Source of the DNA: a virus
IMG/VR virus record: IMGVR_UViG_3300034356_000748
Location: 1-42,509 of that record
DNA length: 42,509 nucleotides
Strand: one strand, 5' to 3'
The translations under genes were made by a program, and so were the position numbers. A model generated the notes under the pieces. That model had not been told where the DNA came from. It ran no database searches and saw nothing but the letters and a program-made list of their open reading frames with translations. Shown in pieces: positions 31,140-37,439 of this stretch; the first letter of the stretch is position 1; every line of letters starts with the position of its first letter.

Positions 31140-31340
31140 ATGAAAAATCCTATTTCTTACCCAAAATACTTTGTATGGGTTTACGCATTCGATGGAAGAT
31201 TGTATAGCATTATTCCATTTAAGAAAAAAGAGAAAGCATACAAAAGAAGAGACTTACTAGAAAAAATGTCTTACAAATGTAGTGTTCATGAAGAATTGCC
31301 ATGTGATTGGACTGACATAGGAGTTTCAATAAGCCTTTAA
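31140..31340 (+). CDS. Small basic protein after ribozyme 2
   Basis: 66 aa from ATG 31140 (MKNPISYPKYFVWVYAFDGR), then basic IIPFKKKEKAYKRRDLLEKM. A GTG-started extension would run through helix III of the ribozyme and is rejected. Leader UUAACCAUAAACACAAAAUAC after cleavage. No domain recognised. Confidence 0.7.
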   Translation: MKNPISYPKYFVWVYAFDGRLYSIIPFKKKEKAYKRRDLLEKMSYKCSVHEELPCDWTDIGVSISL

Positions 31341-31352
31341 CTATAAACTAAA

Positions 31353-31457
31353 ATGAGCGAAAACAAAAAAGCATGGATTGTGGCCATAGGTATACTGGCA
31401 ATCGCATTCACAATTGGACATTTCTTTGGACTTGAACTAGAAAAAACAATATGGTAA
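31353..31457 (+). CDS. Single-membrane-segment small protein (34 aa)
   Basis: MSENKKAWIVAIGILAIAFT, then IGHFFGLELEKTIW. One membrane segment. It overlaps the next, similar small membrane protein by 7 bases. Unknown function; perhaps an early envelope-acting protein. Confidence 0.6.
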   Translation: MSENKKAWIVAIGILAIAFTIGHFFGLELEKTIW

Positions 31458-31552
31458 ACAGAAAAAAAGTACTCGACATCATCTACACAATCATCGCATT
31501 CATTCCAATTTTTATACTTGGATACATGCTTGGACTTCACATCCTAAAATAG
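31451..31552 (+). CDS. Single-membrane-segment small protein (33 aa)
   Basis: MVNRKKVLDIIYTIIAFIPI, then FILGYMLGLHILK. It resembles its neighbour in size and layout (basic start, one membrane segment ending in a 'GLxLEK/GLHILK'-like tail). Its stop codon overlaps the first two bases of the structured RNA at 31551. Confidence 0.6.
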   Translation: MVNRKKVLDIIYTIIAFIPIFILGYMLGLHILK

Positions 31553-31595
31553 ACCATCTTGGAGCATTGGCGAGAATCGTTTTCTCGCATGGTCT
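31551..31595 (+). ncRNA. Unidentified structured RNA between small genes
   Basis: AGACCAU (31551-31557) pairs with AUGGUCU (31589-31595), and GCGAGAA (31570-31576) with UUCUCGC (31582-31588). The two 7-bp helices stack directly on the 3' side, while the 5' side has a 12-base bulge, CUUGGAGCAUUG. No T-run follows, so it is not a terminator. It occupies the same kind of place as the hammerheads (stop codon overlap, 31 nt before the next ATG). No hammerhead core is present. Confidence 0.65.
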
Positions 31596-31626
31596 CAAAC
31601 TTTAATTTAACTTAATCAATCAAACT

Positions 31627-31905
31627 ATGAACATTTTTGAAAGTACAAAAAATCGATTTGGCTATTCAGATGCAATGAGCAAGTCAAATATTTGGGAGAG
31701 GTACGCAAATTACTTTGCAGGTGAAGAAATCATAGAGGAGGGGTTCAATCTTAACTCTGGGTATGTCTACTTAGCACTAGAGAATGGGGTCACAATTGCA
31801 TCATGCTTCGGGCAACCTGCTGAGTTCTTTGTGTATGACGAAGAAACGGAGGAAGAAATATCTTTCTTATTCTATCAAGATTTACAAAATTATTTAAATA
31901 AATGA
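31627..31905 (+). CDS. Small acidic early-region protein
   Basis: 92 aa, MNIFESTKNRFGYSDAMSKS at the start, C-terminal EETEEEISFLFYQDLQNYLN. Preceded by a non-coding structured RNA and an A/T-rich leader; its stop overlaps the next ATG (ATGA), so from here on the genes form a tightly coupled chain. Not recognised. Confidence 0.65.
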   Translation: MNIFESTKNRFGYSDAMSKSNIWERYANYFAGEEIIEEGFNLNSGYVYLALENGVTIASCFGQPAEFFVYDEETEEEISFLFYQDLQNYLNK

Positions 31906-32051
31906 AAGCAGTAATCTACATGCGAGGGGTCTATGGCGGTACATTCAGTCAAACCAAAGAGTTCAAAAACGAATCACATCTAGACAATTGGCTAAGATGG
32001 ATGGACAAGAATCAAGATAGGGTAAAAGTAATAGGAACTAAAATACTATGA
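31902..32051 (+). CDS. Small early-region protein (49 aa)
   Basis: MKAVIYMRGVYGGTFSQTKE, then FKNESHLDNWLRWMDKNQDR. ATGA overlaps at both ends with neighbouring genes support it. Compact alpha/beta; unknown. Confidence 0.65.
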   Translation: MKAVIYMRGVYGGTFSQTKEFKNESHLDNWLRWMDKNQDRVKVIGTKIL

Positions 32052-32296
32052 AAGCATACAAAGATTGGAATGAGTTTGATGTCTTAGAAATGCCAATAGA
32101 AAAGTTGATAGGATTTCTTTATTGGAATGACAGAAACGGATGTTGGGAAGGGGAAGATGACTTTCCTCCATTGACATTAGATGAAGCAAGGGAGTTTGCC
32201 ATCAGATACATACTAGGAGTTGAGACACAAGATGATGTGATTGGATACCCTACAGAGAATCAATACTACTTAAAACAAACATTAGAGAAACTATGA
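32048..32296 (+). CDS. Small acidic early-region protein
   Basis: 82 aa, MKAYKDWNEFDVLEMPIEKL at the start with GCWEGEDDFPPLTLDEAREF. Coupled by ATGA on both sides. Strong acidic charge as in many phage host-takeover proteins, but no family recognised. Confidence 0.65.
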   Translation: MKAYKDWNEFDVLEMPIEKLIGFLYWNDRNGCWEGEDDFPPLTLDEAREFAIRYILGVETQDDVIGYPTENQYYLKQTLEKL

Positions 32297-32574
32297 AAAA
32301 TTTAATCAGAGAAAAATTAGTAGAGTACCACAGAGAGTGTAGTGTAGATAGGTACGGGCAAGTGGGAGTGATTCGGGCTTATGATGTATTCAAAGATCAC
32401 ACAGATGATGTCCAAGAATTTGCCAAAGAAAATAAAACTTTGATAAGTATATCAACCTATGGTGGTAGACTAGGTACATTCAGAGGACTCCAAATTCTGG
32501 ATTCAGAGTTACAAAATGAATGCTGGAAAGCATTAAGAAATAATGAGAATTATATATACGCAATGACACATTAA
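32293..32574 (+). CDS. Small early-region protein
   Basis: 93 aa, MKNLIREKLVEYHRECSVDR at the start; alpha/beta with YGGRLGTFRGLQILDSELQN. Coupled by ATGA upstream; a 21-bp gap follows. Unknown function. Confidence 0.65.
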   Translation: MKNLIREKLVEYHRECSVDRYGQVGVIRAYDVFKDHTDDVQEFAKENKTLISISTYGGRLGTFRGLQILDSELQNECWKALRNNENYIYAMTH

Positions 32575-32595
32575 TCAACTTAAACAAATAAAGCT

Positions 32596-33153
32596 ATGCC
32601 TAATTGGTGTTCAAATGAAATCACAATTTCTGGGGATGTTACAAAGATTATACAAGCTCTGGAGTCTATTGAGAATAAGCAAGAAAATAATGTATTTAAG
32701 ACATTGATTGATGTCCCACAGGATGAGGACTGGTACAACACAAATCTTAAATGGTTTGGTACAAAGTGGGATGTATCACATGAGGAATCTGATCCCCAAG
32801 AATTTGATGGAGGATTGGTACTAACTCCCAACACTGCATGGTCTCCACCAATTGAGTTTGGTATAAACCTAGCCAAAAAGTATGGTGTGGAAGTGGAGTT
32901 GTACTACTACGAGGCGGGGATGGATTTCTGTGGCAAGACATACATCAACTCAGATGGCACATACACAGAGGAGGACTACGAGTACATGAAGGGGCTATAC
33001 AATTTTGATGTAGACTATTTCTGGGTAGAGATTGAGTCATACATAGAGTACGCAAAAGAGGAGGGTCAATCTGTGGAAGAATTTATGGAGGCGTATGACT
33101 ACCTACCTGAATATGACAAGGAAGAACTAACTAAAATGTACAATGAAATTTAA
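32596..33153 (+). CDS. Api92-like / DUF1281 ferredoxin-fold protein
   Basis: 185 aa. It begins MPNWCSNEITISGDVTKIIQ, the hallmark of the Api92/YubB group, and keeps the second block WSPPIEFGINLAKKYGVEVE followed by YYEAGMDFCG. The fold is known for Api92-like proteins as ferredoxin-like repeats; biochemical function is unknown, though the family is spread by phages and plasmids. It overlaps the next gene by 11 bases. Confidence 0.8.
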   Translation: MPNWCSNEITISGDVTKIIQALESIENKQENNVFKTLIDVPQDEDWYNTNLKWFGTKWDVSHEESDPQEFDGGLVLTPNTAWSPPIEFGINLAKKYGVEVELYYYEAGMDFCGKTYINSDGTYTEEDYEYMKGLYNFDVDYFWVEIESYIEYAKEEGQSVEEFMEAYDYLPEYDKEELTKMYNEI

Positions 33154-33427
33154 TCCAACAAGCGAGACTGCCAGACAAGAGGTATTGGAGTACGCAAAAA
33201 CACAATTGAGCATTGAGGATGCTAAACAAATCTTAGAGAGCAATGGCTATTTTGTGGCTAACCTATGGCATGTTTATGATGTGACTAGCACATACAAATG
33301 TACGGATGAACAAGCCTACGGAGTACTAAATGATGCATTGACAAACGAGTATCTCATGGAGCAGATTTGGGATACAATTTATTTAGTAGCAGAAGACTTA
33401 AACTTAGAAAGAAATGAAGACAATTGA
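33143..33427 (+). CDS. Small early-region protein
   Basis: 94 aa, MKFNPTSETARQEVLEYAKT at the start; helical, with acidic C-terminus (AEDLNLERNEDN). Contains a helical pair around SIEDAKQILESNGYFVANLW. Overlaps both neighbours (11 and 14 bases). No family recognised. Confidence 0.65.
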   Translation: MKFNPTSETARQEVLEYAKTQLSIEDAKQILESNGYFVANLWHVYDVTSTYKCTDEQAYGVLNDALTNEYLMEQIWDTIYLVAEDLNLERNEDN

Positions 33428-33620
33428 AGGATTAGAGAATGACTTTCTCAGAAGCGAAATCAAGAGGCTCAAGGAGATTCGAGAGGATCAAGAGCAAATG
33501 TTGGTAGAGGATATCTACCAGTGGATCATGGCGAACGAGGACATGGGCATGGGTGAATGTGCCGATGCATTATACGAGGCAACTAAAATTGTAGCAGAAT
33601 GGAAAAGAAAATGCAAATGA
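33414..33620 (+). CDS. Small helical acidic protein
   Basis: 68 aa, MKTIEGLENDFLRSEIKRLK at the start and EDMGMGECADALYEATKIVA later; almost wholly helical, possibly a coiled-coil dimer. Overlaps its neighbours. Unknown. Confidence 0.6.
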   Translation: MKTIEGLENDFLRSEIKRLKEIREDQEQMLVEDIYQWIMANEDMGMGECADALYEATKIVAEWKRKCK

Positions 33621-33772
33621 AAGAAAATGACATTTTAAGGTTGATGTATGACTTCGTTACTAGATTCGACAAGGACTTAAAGAAAGCATACAAAAGTATC
33701 CCCAAAAAAGATAGGCCATTTACCTACGAGCAGTTTATTATAGCACAATTCTCAAACTTAATAGAACAATGA
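33617..33772 (+). CDS. Small basic helical protein (51 aa)
   Basis: Starts MKENDILRLMYDFVTRFDKD with ATGA coupling to the preceding stop; in-frame ATGs at 33599 and 33611 would add six or two residues. Later KKAYKSIPKKDRPFTYEQFI. Its stop overlaps the next ATG. Unknown. Confidence 0.6.
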   Translation: MKENDILRLMYDFVTRFDKDLKKAYKSIPKKDRPFTYEQFIIAQFSNLIEQ

Positions 33773-33990
33773 ATGTATTCAAATTAAAAATCGGCAACTG
33801 GGATGGTGACCAGTGTACCCTGTACACTACCTTAACAGAGGAGAATGTAAGGAAGGTAGTAGAACCAATGGCAAAGCAACATGAGGAGATGAATTATTTC
33901 ATCGAGGACTACATCGTAGCATTGGAGGATGCATATCCTAAGAAAATAATCTTATCAAATTTAAGCGACACTACAACTATTCAACTATGA
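33769..33990 (+). CDS. Small acidic early-region protein
   Basis: 73 aa, MNVFKLKIGNWDGDQCTLYT, then ENVRKVVEPMAKQHEEMNYF. ATGA overlaps at both ends. Not recognised. Confidence 0.65.
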   Translation: MNVFKLKIGNWDGDQCTLYTTLTEENVRKVVEPMAKQHEEMNYFIEDYIVALEDAYPKKIILSNLSDTTTIQL

Positions 33991-34391
33991 AAATCGAAGT
34001 AAATGTACCAGATGGCGTTGATTTAGATCACGCCTACCAAGCGGTGACAGATGCATTGTACCTGCCCCAGAATGTAACTCAGGCAGAGTATACGCTAGTA
34101 TCAAACATACTAGATCAGTTAGCATCCAAGAAGTCAAAAGGCATACTAAAGCATGGCTTCAGAGACTGGGCAGAGACGCACCATGAGATTGTCTGCACCA
34201 TCCATGCATTGATTGACAATGATACGATGCCATCTAGACTAGAAAAGATTCTAGATACTGAAGGATTCGGTGGACTATATGACTTGGGCATTGACTTGAC
34301 CAATGAGTTCGCCAACACCTACGAGAACAGGGAATGGAATGGGGACTGGGTTGATACTATTATTGAATTTACAAATCTAAAACTACAATGA
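33987..34391 (+). CDS. Early-region protein, unknown function
   Basis: 134 aa, MKIEVNVPDGVDLDHAYQAV at the start, then ETHHEIVCTIHALIDNDTMP and a Trp/Asn-rich end (NREWNGDWVDTIIEFTNLKL). Alpha/beta, no clear catalytic motif, although the ETHHE segment could bind a metal. Coupled by ATGA to the next gene. Confidence 0.65.
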   Translation: MKIEVNVPDGVDLDHAYQAVTDALYLPQNVTQAEYTLVSNILDQLASKKSKGILKHGFRDWAETHHEIVCTIHALIDNDTMPSRLEKILDTEGFGGLYDLGIDLTNEFANTYENREWNGDWVDTIIEFTNLKLQ

Positions 34392-34582
34392 CACTAGAAG
34401 GAAGACTAAAGATGTACGAACTAGTACATGGAATGAATGACAGACTGCTTTACTTGGATGAGAAGAGCAAGGCTAAGTTTGTTAAAGGAATTGAGGCATT
34501 ATTTCAGATTTATCCATGCCCCAGAGAAGTAAAGTATGGATCAGAAGCAAGACTAAAGGATGGAAGCGAAGCAAATGTTTAA
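34388..34582 (+). CDS. Small early-region protein
   Basis: 64 aa, MTLEGRLKMYELVHGMNDRL, then YLDEKSKAKFVKGIEALFQI. Helical and basic. Overlaps the next small gene by 8 bases. Unknown. Confidence 0.6.
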   Translation: MTLEGRLKMYELVHGMNDRLLYLDEKSKAKFVKGIEALFQIYPCPREVKYGSEARLKDGSEANV

Positions 34583-34706
34583 TGTGTACTACTGCGGTAG
34601 TCTATACGCAAGGATAATTTCTACCACCAAGTGGGAGGCTATCGATCGGATCTGCAACGAGCATTACTGGTTGAACAGGAGCAAAGTTTCTGCAAAAAAA
34701 GATTGA
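34575..34706 (+). CDS. Small basic protein (43 aa)
   Basis: MFNVYYCGSLYARIISTTKW, then EAIDRICNEHYWLNRSKVSA. An in-frame ATG at 34560 would add MEAKQ. Two Cys and a His in the middle. Its last codon overlaps the -35 hexamer of a sigma-70-like promoter. Confidence 0.55.
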   Translation: MFNVYYCGSLYARIISTTKWEAIDRICNEHYWLNRSKVSAKKD

Positions 34707-34731
34707 CTTTGTTTATTTATTGTCTTATATT
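34703..34731 (+). promoter_or_regulatory. Sigma-70-like promoter candidate before the recombination block
   Basis: TTGACT (34703-34708), exactly 17 bases, TATATT (34726-34731), 23 bp before ATG 34755. The gap around it is the only sizeable one between 33.1 and 36.8 kb. Bacteroidetes sigma-A prefers TTTG/TAnnTTTG, so use by the host is uncertain. Confidence 0.4.
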
Positions 34732-34754
34732 GTATCAAAATTAAATCAAATCTA

Positions 34755-35012
34755 ATGGAAGATAGTGAAGTATTTATCAATGAGGAGGTTGAATTCAGCA
34801 TTGATGACAAGGACTACCTATGGGTAGGGAGCTACGAGGTTCACCAGTTCGGTGAGGAGTCAACTATGGACTGTATGGGCATGTGGGAGACTGAGATTAA
34901 CATCCTGTCTACCCTACGCCTATGCGAGCATGATGGTGATGATTGGAATAACATCACACCTACGCAAGATCATATGCATGGTCTTATAGAGCAGATAATC
35001 AGAGACTTATGA
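34755..35012 (+). CDS. Small acidic protein, first of the recombination block
   Basis: 85 aa, MEDSEVFINEEVEFSIDDKD at the start; later MGMWETEINILSTLRLCEHD. Strongly acidic, possibly a DNA mimic, but no family recognised. Leader AAATTAAATCAAATCTA is A-rich. Coupled by ATGA to a membrane protein gene. Confidence 0.6.
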   Translation: MEDSEVFINEEVEFSIDDKDYLWVGSYEVHQFGEESTMDCMGMWETEINILSTLRLCEHDGDDWNNITPTQDHMHGLIEQIIRDL

Positions 35013-35188
35013 CAGAACTAGACGTAATGTTCGTCTCTGGAATGCTAGTATTATTGGCAAACTTTATTGTATCAAGGAGGATCAGAGAGATTGATAGCTC
35101 GACTGAGAGAGGTAAGCTTCTGATTGAGGTGGCAAGTCTTGGACTGCTTATAGTATCATTTATTGTTTATATAATTCTAATATCATGA
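35009..35188 (+). CDS. Two-membrane-segment small protein (59 aa)
   Basis: Segments at about 6-22 (VMFVSGMLVLLANFIVS) and 42-58 (VASLGLLIVSFIVYIIL), joined by a charged loop (RRIREIDSSTERGK). ATGA overlaps at both ends confirm it. A membrane protein inside the recombination block is unexpected; function unknown. Confidence 0.65.
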   Translation: MTELDVMFVSGMLVLLANFIVSRRIREIDSSTERGKLLIEVASLGLLIVSFIVYIILIS

Positions 35189-35475
35189 AAATTGAAATCT
35201 TTAATAACTATTTAGAAAGTATTATCAAGCGTTACTCCATCCCAAAGGAGTGGATCTTCTCAAAGAATAAAAAGATGGAGGTAGTAGATGCAAGACACAT
35301 GCTGTACTACCTATGCTCAAAGAGAAGCATACCTGTGAGCTACATCCAGAGGTACATGGACATGAATGGGTACGTGATAGGTCACTCATCCATTATTCAT
35401 GGGATCAAATCAATCGATAGTAAAGTACAAGCAGACACAGACTACAAACAACTAATTAAAAATCTAGAAAAATGA
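35185..35475 (+). CDS. Stand-alone DnaA domain IV-like DNA-binding protein
   Basis: 96 aa. Residues 34-80 follow DnaA domain IV: ARHMLYYLCSKRSIPVSYIQ for the first helices, and GHSSIIHGIKSIDSK where DnaA has its signature GRDHTTVLHAxxKI. There is no AAA+ ATPase domain. Such a protein should bind DnaA boxes without melting DNA by itself. The phage carries DnaA-box-like repeats at 30220-30252, a plausible target. It heads the annealing-exonuclease-SSB series and is coupled by ATGA on both sides. Confidence 0.75.
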   Translation: MKIEIFNNYLESIIKRYSIPKEWIFSKNKKMEVVDARHMLYYLCSKRSIPVSYIQRYMDMNGYVIGHSSIIHGIKSIDSKVQADTDYKQLIKNLEK

Positions 35476-36092
35476 AATCAGAAAAATCAGTATTTGAGAG
35501 ACTCTCAGCTATCAATGTGAACGATCATGTTGAGAAGAAGGATAACCTAACCTACTTGTCGTGGGCATGGGCATGGTCTGTGACTAAGAAGGAGTGCCCA
35601 GATGCATCCTACACAATACTTACTACGGACTACGATGATGACCTTGGATTCATGTGCCACACATCAGTAACTATCGAGGGTCAGACATTAGAGATGTGGT
35701 TGCCTGTCATGGATGGCAAGAACAAGTCCATGAAGAAGAAGCCTTACTCCTATCCAACCAAGTACGGAGACAAGCAGGTGGATGCAGCGACTACATTTGA
35801 CATCAACAAGACCTTGATGCGTTGCTTGGTTAAGAACTTAGCGATGTTTGGATTAGGCATCTACATCTATGCCGGAGAGGATCTACCAGAGAGTGATCCA
35901 AAGATAGTGGAGCAGAGCGTGCCTACTGCACTGGTTACCTTGGTAAAGGGAAGCGATGATTGGAAGAAGGTTCTTAAGTATGTCGCTGACAACAAGAGCA
36001 AGGGTCTTGCATTCATTGGCAAGCAGTTGACCACCAAGTATGACATGTCTGTAGAACTCAAGAAAGAAATAGCTGAACTATGCAATCAGTAA
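35472..36092 (+). CDS. Single-strand annealing protein, Rad52-like (DUF1071/Sak family)
   Basis: 206 aa. The N-terminus (VNDHVEKKDNLTYLSWAWAW) and the block around 95-125 (AATTFDINKTLMRCLVKNLA, then MFGLGIYIYAGEDLP) are characteristic of DUF1071 recombinases of the Rad52/Sak group. It would anneal complementary single strands produced by the exonuclease encoded next, with which it overlaps by 13 bases. The C-terminal 60 residues are a basic helical tail. This pair resembles the lambda Beta/Exo arrangement. Confidence 0.85.
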   Translation: MKSEKSVFERLSAINVNDHVEKKDNLTYLSWAWAWSVTKKECPDASYTILTTDYDDDLGFMCHTSVTIEGQTLEMWLPVMDGKNKSMKKKPYSYPTKYGDKQVDAATTFDINKTLMRCLVKNLAMFGLGIYIYAGEDLPESDPKIVEQSVPTALVTLVKGSDDWKKVLKYVADNKSKGLAFIGKQLTTKYDMSVELKKEIAELCNQ

Positions 36093-36811
36093 TCGATGAA
36101 CTAAGGAATGATGACGAGTACTACAATGGTAAGGGTAAGTACTACCTATCCAACTCAGACATCTATTCTTTGCTTACCAATCCTAAGCTATTTAGAGTGC
36201 CCTCTGGGGACTCCAAACACTTTCATGAGGGTAGACTATTCCATCAGCTAATTCTCGAGCCTGAGAAGGCTGTAAACGTGCCACAGGTGGATGTCAGTAC
36301 AAGGAATACAAAGGAGTACAAGAAGTACCTTGAAGATTCTGGGCTTTCATTCGCCATGTTGACCAAGGAGTACGAGGAGATCGTTCGATTGGCTAGTGTA
36401 ATGAAGTCAAACTTCCAGTTCTACAATGACATCTACAGGGATGGCAACCTATACGAGGAGCCAACCATTGGTGAGATCAAGGGACTGCAATGGAAAGCGA
36501 AGGCAGACATAGTTACTAGCGATTCAATCATTGATCTGAAGACTACATCGGACATCAACAAGTTCAGATGGTCTGCAAAGAGCTACAACTACGACTCTCA
36601 GTGCTACATTTACCAGCAATTATTTGGAAAGCCTCTGTACTTTTACGTTATTGACAAGGAATCTGAGCAGCTTGGTCTGTTCAGACCATCCGAGGAGTTC
36701 GTAAGGGGTGGAGAAGCTAAGGTCGAGCGAGCAATGGAGGTATACTACAGGTACTTCGGACCAAATCCAACAGATGATATTGACAATTACTTTATAAACG
36801 AAACACTTTAA
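36080..36811 (+). CDS. PD-(D/E)XK exonuclease (RecE/YqaJ-like)
   Basis: 243 aa. KGKYYLSNSDIYSLLTNPKL and FHEGRLFHQLILEPEK at the start match the helical gate of RecE-like nucleases; the active site is KADIVTSDSIIDLKTT (Asp, then D-x-K) at about 137-152, followed by SYNYDSQCYIYQQLFG. It should resect double-stranded ends to give single strands for the annealing protein. It shares 13 bases with that gene. Assigned by motifs and neighbour. Confidence 0.85.
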   Translation: MQSVIDELRNDDEYYNGKGKYYLSNSDIYSLLTNPKLFRVPSGDSKHFHEGRLFHQLILEPEKAVNVPQVDVSTRNTKEYKKYLEDSGLSFAMLTKEYEEIVRLASVMKSNFQFYNDIYRDGNLYEEPTIGEIKGLQWKAKADIVTSDSIIDLKTTSDINKFRWSAKSYNYDSQCYIYQQLFGKPLYFYVIDKESEQLGLFRPSEEFVRGGEAKVERAMEVYYRYFGPNPTDDIDNYFINETL

Positions 36812-36815
36812 TCAA

Positions 36816-36983
36816 ATGATAGCACGAATAATATTTACAAGATCTTATGATCAATTTGAAGTTGGAGACACGGGAGAAGTTGTTGCGTTTATTAATGATA
36901 CTTCATTCATTACAGCGGTGATTGTCTTAGATAAAAACTCATCATTTGTAACGTCTTCATTGCTCAATTTTAAAAGAATTTAA
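36816..36983 (+). CDS. Small beta-barrel-like protein (55 aa)
   Basis: MIARIIFTRSYDQFEVGDTG, then EVVAFINDTSFITAVIVLDK. Short alternating beta strands look like an SH3-like barrel. Codon use is A/T-richer than in its neighbours. It lies 4 bp after the exonuclease stop. Unknown function. Confidence 0.55.
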   Translation: MIARIIFTRSYDQFEVGDTGEVVAFINDTSFITAVIVLDKNSSFVTSSLLNFKRI

Positions 36984-36996
36984 ACGAAAAAATAAA

Positions 36997-37257
36997 ATGG
37001 AAAAGAAAGAAACAATTTACGCAAACGGATTCATCGCAAAGAGAACTGAGAAAGATCCAGACTTCATCGTAGTTAGACTGTCACTCAAGGCAGACGAGGC
37101 AGTTGAGTTCATCAACAAGCACGCAAAGGATGGATGGGTCAACCTAGAAGTTAAGAATGGTAGAGAGGCAGGTAAGTTTAACGTGACTCTCAATACCTAT
37201 CAGGCAACCAAGCCTGAGTACAAGAAGAAAGAGGCTACCAACGAGATGCCTTTCTAA
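36997..37257 (+). CDS. SSB-like single-strand DNA-binding protein (putative)
   Basis: 86 aa. Its C-terminus ATNEMPF imitates the acidic-hydrophobic SSB tail (DDDIPF) that recruits repair enzymes. The body is beta-rich with basic residues (ANGFIAKRTEKDPDFIVVRL; WVNLEVKNGREAGKFNVTLN) and is short for a full OB fold. Last gene of the recombination block and followed by a strong terminator. The role is inferred from the tail and position. Confidence 0.55.
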   Translation: MEKKETIYANGFIAKRTEKDPDFIVVRLSLKADEAVEFINKHAKDGWVNLEVKNGREAGKFNVTLNTYQATKPEYKKKEATNEMPF

Positions 37258-37261
37258 AATG

Positions 37262-37289
37262 GAGGGGGTTTACTACCCCTCTTTTTTTT
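37262..37289 (+). terminator. Terminator of the recombination block
   Basis: GAGGGG and CCCCTC pair around an 8-base loop and are followed by eight T. Confidence 0.88.
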
Positions 37290-37296
37290 CTCTAGT

Positions 37297-37429
37297 CCAT
37301 GTCATTTTTCTTTTTCCCTATATATATATATACTACTTATATATTATTATTATTTCTTTGAATTTAAAAGGGTTTTTAAATTGACATAATCGACATAGAG
37401 TTAATTATCAATTAGTTACACGACATATT
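37297..37429 (+). repeat. Diverged 133-bp duplicated element, copy B (before the primase gene)
   Basis: Parallels copy A at 29538-29672: pyrimidine stretch, TA tract (37319-37332), TTTAAA, GACATAATC (37383-37391) and the identical TTAGTTACACGACATATT (37412-37429). It contains or is followed by several CGACAT motifs (37391, 37421, 37432) and ends 10 bp before the primase ATG, so it probably holds that gene's promoter or operator, or a second replication site. Confidence 0.75.
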
Positions 37430-37439
37430 AACGACATTT

